This document shows positions 45,241-47,689 of a DNA stretch of 47,689 nucleotides, piece by piece; positions within the stretch are counted from its first letter, which is position 1, and each line of letters begins with the position of its first letter. Source of the stretch: Candidatus Merdisoma merdipullorum. Lineage in GTDB: Bacteria; Bacillota; Clostridia; Lachnospirales; Lachnospiraceae. The notes under the pieces are model-generated. The model saw nothing but the letters and a program-made list of their open reading frames with translations, made no database searches and was not told where the DNA came from. Both the position numbers and the translations under genes were made by a program. The DNA lies in contig DVLE01000058.1 of the NCBI GenBank assembly GCA_018715645.1, forward strand, positions 1 to 47,689, written 5' to 3'.

Positions 45241-46473
45241 TTAGTTTTCCTTCTGCGCGGCTTTTACCTCAGCCATTTTCATGGCGCGGACTTTCAGCGG
45301 CAGTCCGAACAAAGTGATAAAGCCGTCGGCGTCGTGATGATCATAGAGATCTCCTGTGGTGAAGGAAGCCAGAGACTCGTTGTACAGGGAGTAAGGAGAG
45401 GTGGTTCCGGCTTTGATGATGTTGCCCTTGTAGAGCTTGAACTTCACTTCTCCGGTCACGTACTCCTGCGTCACATCCATAAACGCCTGAATGGCTTCGC
45501 GCAGAGGGGTGAACCACTTGCCTTCGTATACGATTTGGGCGAACTTATTGCCCAGGTCTTTCTTTGTCTCCATGGTAGCGCGATCCAGAACGAGCTCCTC
45601 AAGCTGACGGTGAGCTTCCATCAGAATCGTTCCGCCCGGCGTCTCATATACGCCGCGGGACTTCATGCCTACGACACGGTTCTCCACAATATCAACGATT
45701 CCGATGCCGTGTTTTCCGCCCAGGACGTTCAGCTCGCGGATAATATCGGAAACCTTCATTTTCTTGCCGTTGACGGAGGTGGGAACACCCTTTTCAAAGG
45801 TCATGGTCACATACTCGCCCTCGTCGGGAGCTTTCTCCGGCGTTACGCTTAATACAAGGAGATGCTCGTAATTCGGCTCATTGGACGGATCCTCAAGCTC
45901 CAGTCCCTCGTGGCTGATGTGCCAGAGATTGCGATCGCGGCTGTAGCTGGAATCTGTGGAGAACGGAAGATGGATGCCGTGCTTCTCGCAGTAAGCGATC
46001 TCATCCTCGCGGGACTGCATCGTCCAGATGTCTGTCATTCTCCAGGGAGCGATTATCTTGATGTCGGGAGCCAGGGCCTTGATGCCAAGCTCAAAACGAA
46101 TCTGGTCGTTGCCCTTTCCGGTCGCGCCGTGGCAGATAGCGACAGCTCCTTCTTTTCTCGCGATTTCGACCAGCTTCTTTGCAATGGCCGGACGCGCCAT
46201 GGAAGTTCCCAGCAGATATTTGTTTTCGTATACAGCGTCTGCTTTCACGCAGGGCATAATATAGTTGTCGGCAAAATCATCTACCAGATCTTCGATATAT
46301 AATTTGGAAGCGCCGGACAGCTTGGCTCTCTCGTCAAGTCCTTCCAGCTCATTTCCCTGACCGCAGTCGATGCAGCAGCAGATTACCTCATAATCAAAAT
46401 GTTCCTTCAGCCACGGGATGATGGCTGTGGTGTCCAGTCCGCCGGAATAGGCGAGTACGACTTTTTCTTTCAT
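45241..46473 (-). CDS. argG: Argininosuccinate synthase
   Basis: ArgG joins citrulline and aspartate with ATP to give argininosuccinate, the penultimate step of arginine synthesis. MKEKVVLAYSGGLDTTAIIP carries the PP-loop SGGLDT. VIAICHGATGKGNDQIRFELG-like text, LWHISHEGLELEDPSNEP and GIGIVDIVENRVVGMKSRGVYETPG are family motifs. The start ATG at 46473 is preceded by AGGAGGA (46482-46488); the frame extends upstream to 46596 but through promoter sequence. 410 residues. It stands alone here, with argH not adjacent in the window. Confidence 0.95.
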   Translation of the reverse strand: MKEKVVLAYSGGLDTTAIIPWLKEHFDYEVICCCIDCGQGNELEGLDERAKLSGASKLYIEDLVDDFADNYIMPCVKADAVYENKYLLGTSMARPAIAKKLVEIARKEGAVAICHGATGKGNDQIRFELGIKALAPDIKIIAPWRMTDIWTMQSREDEIAYCEKHGIHLPFSTDSSYSRDRNLWHISHEGLELEDPSNEPNYEHLLVLSVTPEKAPDEGEYVTMTFEKGVPTSVNGKKMKVSDIIRELNVLGGKHGIGIVDIVENRVVGMKSRGVYETPGGTILMEAHRQLEELVLDRATMETKKDLGNKFAQIVYEGKWFTPLREAIQAFMDVTQEYVTGEVKFKLYKGNIIKAGTTSPYSLYNESLASFTTGDLYDHHDADGFITLFGLPLKVRAMKMAEVKAAQKEN

Positions 46474-46551
46474 CTTCAGATTCCTCCTCAATATTAAAAG
46501 CGCGGGCCCGGCCCCAAAGGACAGGCGGGCGCCCGTATTCAGCTGAACATA

Positions 46552-46580
46552 AATATACATCATCTTCCGGCAAGTTGCAA
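46552..46580 (-). promoter_or_regulatory. argG promoter
   Basis: On the minus strand TTGCAA (46575-46580) and TATATT (46552-46557) are spaced 17 bp. The 5' leader of about 75 nt is unusually GC-rich, with self-complementary CGGGCGCCCG and CGGGCCCG blocks before a TTTTAATATT stretch. No clear ArgR box was identified. Confidence 0.65.
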
Positions 46581-46705
46581 GCGGAATTTTATACATATTT
46601 ATAAATGATACGTGAGATTTTCTTGGTGCTTATGCAGATAAAAATGAATAATATGCAATATAGAATGAATAAATATGAGAAATGCGGAAGGCGGAAGCCC
46701 TTTTC

Positions 46706-47443
46706 CTACTCATCCAGCAGCCGGTTCAGCAGGGCTTCCCGGTGATTGATGAACATTTCCGTGATCTCATAGCTTTCCGTCTCCTCGTAGGCGCACGCAT
46801 GAACCTGCCCGCCGTCGAAGGACAGAATCTGCGCGCCCGGAATCCCCAGGAGAATCGGCGAATGGCTGGCGATCAGGAACTGAGAGCCATGTTCCGCCAT
46901 TTTTACAAGCTGGATCAGCAGCGTCAGCTGGCGCTGGGGCGACAGGGCGGCCTCCGGCTCGTCCATGAGATAAAGCCCCGGTCCCTCGAAGGACAGAAAA
47001 TAGGAAAGAAAGCTTTCACCATGGGACTGCTCATGGAGAGACTTCCCGCCATAGCGGGCGTAAAAGATTTCCTTTGGCGTAAACTCCCGGTAATCCTCCG
47101 CCTTGCTGGCCACATTAAAAAAACTCTCCGCCCGAAAAAAGTAACTGGAGGCCGGGCGGCGAAAGCCCCTGGAAAGCGTCAGGGCGCTGCCAAGCTCCGA
47201 CACGTCGTCAAAGGTGGAAAAGCGGTAGTTCAGGGTTCCACCCTCCGGATTGAAGCCATAGGCCACAGCGGCTGCCTCCAGAAGCGTGGATTTTCCGGTG
47301 CCGTTTTCCCCCACGAAGAAGGTGATGTTTCTGGAAAATTCGAGCTGCTCCAGGCTATTGAAGGCCGGGATATCCCGCAGATAGGAATCGGGGCCGATCC
47401 GGTCCCAGTGGATTTGAAGCTTCTGGATAAAACGGCTGGTCAT
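46706..47443 (-). CDS. Small AAA-family (ABC-like) ATPase
   Basis: A 245-residue stand-alone ATPase. Walker A is FVGENGTGKSTLLEA near residue 42; the signature-like region is in HGESFLSYFLSFEG; Walker B is LYLMDEPEAALSPQRQ; the His-switch is LIASHSPILLG. This pattern matches the RecF/SMC-like, OLD-related single-gene ATPases often annotated as AAA family. It lacks a TOPRIM nuclease or a visible partner gene. GGAAGC before the ATG is a modest site. Role unknown; defence or stress roles exist for some relatives but are not shown here. Confidence 0.82.
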   Translation of the reverse strand: MTSRFIQKLQIHWDRIGPDSYLRDIPAFNSLEQLEFSRNITFFVGENGTGKSTLLEAAAVAYGFNPEGGTLNYRFSTFDDVSELGSALTLSRGFRRPASSYFFRAESFFNVASKAEDYREFTPKEIFYARYGGKSLHEQSHGESFLSYFLSFEGPGLYLMDEPEAALSPQRQLTLLIQLVKMAEHGSQFLIASHSPILLGIPGAQILSFDGGQVHACAYEETESYEITEMFINHREALLNRLLDE

Positions 47444-47503
47444 GGCAGCTTCCTTTCGAGAATGAAAATAGGAATCGGGGTGTGCTGTAACTTGATTATA
47501 GCT

Positions 47504-47618
47504 GATTTATGAAAGGCTTTCAACGATTTCATGAGGCGTCTCTGACGTATTTCATGAGGCGGCTCTAATGTATCTTATGAGACGGCTTTGCTATATCTTA
47601 TGGGACGGCTCCGTCGTA
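47504..47618. repeat. Four to five imperfect 23-bp tandem repeats
   Basis: Units at 47527-47549, 47550-47572, 47573-47595 and 47596-47618 share the pattern T-T/C-T-T/C-ATGAG-G/A-CGGCT...TA. A degenerate partial copy precedes them at 47506-47526. The 23-bp period is not a multiple of three and no ORF covers them. They lie just upstream of the AAA ATPase on its promoter side. Confidence 0.75.
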
Positions 47619-47659
47619 TCTTTTTTGGCGCTGCGGCCGTCTGAGGCTGGCATTTGGAC

Positions 47660-47686
47660 ATATAGAAAATAATTGTTTTCCTATAT
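47660..47686. promoter_or_regulatory. AT-rich dyad at the window end
   Basis: ATATAGAAAA (47660-47669) and TTTTCCTATAT (47676-47686) form a near-perfect inverted repeat with one bulged C. It could be an operator or promoter for a gene beyond the window; no gene is visible to judge by. Confidence 0.3.
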
Positions 47687-47689
47687 ACA

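Noticed and set aside
46500..46545. Attenuator in the argG leader
   Set aside because: The GC-rich blocks are self-complementary but I could not draw one convincing terminator/antiterminator pair.

Overview
The window looks like a chromosomal segment of an anaerobic Bacillota, most likely a Lachnospiraceae-type gut Clostridium relative. The reasons are AGGAGG-type ribosome binding sites, moderate GC, a class III (anaerobic) ribonucleotide reductase, an FprA-type flavodiiron protein, a sodium-pumping decarboxylase beta subunit, many MacB/FtsX-type ABC exporters, a glycine riboswitch ahead of an AGCS symporter, and a type I-C CRISPR-Cas locus. No tRNA, rRNA, transposase or phage gene was recognised.

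Layout. 1-150: a large perfect hairpin cut by the window edge, then a promoter. 239-4038: an HlyD-type adaptor and a MacB-type ABC exporter whose ATPase and permease are joined in frame with the expected junction residues missing. 4083-5319: iron-dependent alcohol dehydrogenase. 5351-8522: nrdD, a 51-residue glycyl-radical-motif protein and nrdG, preceded by two NrdR boxes 32 bp apart and closed by a terminator. 8573-11623: threonylcarbamoyl-AMP synthase, a WYL-type regulator with a probable palindromic operator, a TfoX-N protein and a GyrI-like protein. 11809-19965: a complete type I-C cas operon (cas3-cas5c-cas8c-cas7-cas4-cas1-cas2), a leader with a hairpin, and a short array of four repeats and three 34-nt spacers. 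By eye this block is poorer in GC than its flanks.

20068-22877: a PflX-like radical SAM protein, then OadB, a tiny OadG-like protein and a Nim-type flavoprotein. 22976-28247: a two-component system and an ABC exporter resembling antimicrobial-peptide sensing and detoxification modules, with a likely response-regulator-driven promoter. 28270-29417: a Sel1-type gene that appears split by a frameshift. 29482-34247: ftsH, a MATE transporter and a flavodiiron protein. 34285-38400: a ComEC-like metallo-hydrolase, a NYN nuclease with two LOTUS domains, and a GlgX-type debranching enzyme coupled to the NYN gene. 38534-43418: a complete livJHMGF branched-chain amino acid importer with an internal terminator and second promoter. 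43463-45149: a glycine riboswitch and AGCS symporter. 45185-47443: convergent argG and a small AAA ATPase. 47504-47689: 23-bp tandem repeats and a terminal dyad.

Most of the window is housekeeping metabolism, transport and stress response in small operons. The observations most worth following are the split anaerobic RNR, the collapsed MacB fusion, the short I-C array with a structure-preserving terminal repeat, the NYN-LOTUS/GlgX coupling and several unexplained repeats and hairpins. Homology statements rest on motif recognition by eye; no database search was possible.
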